In this document: piece by piece, positions 5,285 through 5,801 of the stretch | How positions within the stretch are numbered: position 1 is the first letter of the stretch | Layout of the letters: every line of letters begins with the position of its first letter | Assembly: GCA_002404295.1 (NCBI GenBank) | Contig: DHJK01000126.1 | Span: forward strand, 1 to 5,801 | Source of the DNA: Legionellales bacterium UBA4722 | GTDB taxonomy: Bacteria > Pseudomonadota > Gammaproteobacteria > DSM-16500 | DNA length: 5,801 bases | Reading direction: 5' to 3' | Program-made: the position numbers and the translations under genes | The notes under the pieces: generated by a model | The model's input: only the letters and a program-made list of their open reading frames with translations | Database searches by the model: none | Told to the model about the DNA's origin: nothing

Positions 5285-5321
5285 GATTTTTTGAATACGA
5301 TGTATTGATACCATGAATGGC

Positions 5322-5801
5322 TTAAAAATGGTAGGTTAAACCCACAGAAAGCAATGTTGAACTTTTGCCATCAATACAAAGACTATCTTGTACTTGGGTG
5401 TTTAAATCTAACTTAGGAGTAACTTGATATGCCGCACCAACACCTATAAAGGGGCGCACTCCTGTATTAAATGAATAAGCAGGCCCAATTTTAGCAAATA
5501 TATTCAAATCATGATTAACTACATTAAATGGATAAATCAATTTAACAGCAAGATCTGCGCCATTAGGAGAGCCACCACCTAAATTATATTGAGTGTACCC
5601 TATTTCGGTAGCAATATAACGGCTAAATAAATAACCTAAATTAACATTGCTCCCTATGCCAATATGTTCAGAATAATTAGTATATTTAACACACGCATAT
5701 GAAGAAGCCCCGATATTCCATTCAACATAAGCACCTTTTTCATGTGGCGCAGCATAAGCAAATGATGTAACAATAAGCGATGTAAAAATTAAAGGTAATA
5801 C
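5322..5801 (-). CDS. Outer-membrane beta-barrel protein, 5' end beyond the window
   Basis: Reading on the minus strand from the right edge gives 159 residues without a stop. They begin inside a signal peptide (VLPLIFTSLIVTSFAYA, cleavage before APHEKG) and end in TYHF, the C-terminal aromatic signature of outer-membrane barrels. The mature part shows the alternating strands and glycines of small eight-stranded barrels (opacity-protein/OmpA-like OMP_b-brl type): GAYVEWNIGASSY (23-35), SNVNLGYLFSRYIATEIGYT (51-70), NIFAKIGPAYSF (100-111), PFIGVGAAYQV (117-127) and LLSVGLTYHF (150-159). Two cysteines (37 and 142) are unusual for this class. By comparison with the neighbouring signal peptide about eight codons are missing. 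A TTG at 5540 lies mid-barrel and is not a start. The protein likely sits in the outer membrane; its specific role is unknown. Confidence 0.82.
   Translation of the reverse strand, partial: VLPLIFTSLIVTSFAYAAPHEKGAYVEWNIGASSYACVKYTNYSEHIGIGSNVNLGYLFSRYIATEIGYTQYNLGGGSPNGADLAVKLIYPFNVVNHDLNIFAKIGPAYSFNTGVRPFIGVGAAYQVTPKLDLNTQVQDSLCIDGKSSTLLSVGLTYHF
5775..5801 (-). repeat. Signal-peptide repeat, copy 2
   Basis: Matches 5166-5192 in 23 of 27 bases and is cut by the window edge, so the repeat may extend further. It encodes LPLIFTSL of the outer-membrane protein. The offset (609 bp) is a multiple of three and both copies are read in the same frame. Confidence 0.75.

Noticed and set aside
5294..5306. 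AATAC/GTATT hairpin after the outer-membrane protein gene as terminator
   Set aside because: The stem is five weak pairs and the minus-strand transcript continues with A residues rather than U residues.
5322..5540. Separate 72-residue protein from a TTG at 5540
   Set aside because: The frame continues upstream without a stop to the window edge and includes a signal peptide, so this is only the C-terminal half of one barrel protein.

Overview
The window looks like a piece of a low-GC gammaproteobacterial chromosome. The evidence is the conserved block ratB-ratA (minus strand), then smpB and ssrA (plus strand), as in gammaproteobacteria, plus Gram-negative envelope proteins. The AT-rich base composition, the tmRNA and the style of the outer-membrane barrel fit a host-associated lineage such as Legionellales (Legionella/Coxiella/Berkiella-like). 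That placement is inference; no gene here fixes the genus.

Layout. Positions 1-122 hold no gene I can name. Positions 123-873 (minus) carry ratA and ratB, overlapping by 29 bp. Positions 925-1401 (plus) carry smpB, divergent from ratA across a 51-bp spacer whose -10 boxes overlap. Positions 1448-1882 are ssrA (tmRNA), about 435 nt, with an unusually long 30-codon tag. Directly after the tmRNA CCA end lies a decayed fragment of a mobile-element primase/helicase gene (about 1884-2357), which marks the 3' end of ssrA as a former integration site. Positions 2401-3603 (minus) encode a secreted chymotrypsin-like serine protease with a large insertion. Positions 3902-4810 (plus) encode a LysR-type regulator, divergent from the protease and driven by a perfect consensus promoter. 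Positions 4854-5216 (minus) encode a small exported protein of unknown function, convergent with the regulator and separated from it by a hairpin. Positions 5322-5801 (minus) encode most of a small outer-membrane beta-barrel protein; its first few codons lie beyond the right edge.

Functionally, the left half is housekeeping: trans-translation (SmpB plus tmRNA) and the RatA/RatB pair. The right half, beyond the island scar, is accessory: a regulator surrounded by genes for exported proteins. A 12-bp sequence with a dyad (ATTTGTGAAAT) occurs near position -64 of the regulator promoter and again over the -35 box of the small exported protein, so that protein may be a target of the regulator. The two rightmost genes share a nearly identical stretch of signal-peptide coding DNA. 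The most unusual items are the tmRNA tag, the scar behind ssrA and the shared signal peptide. I do not see a clearly new multi-gene system.
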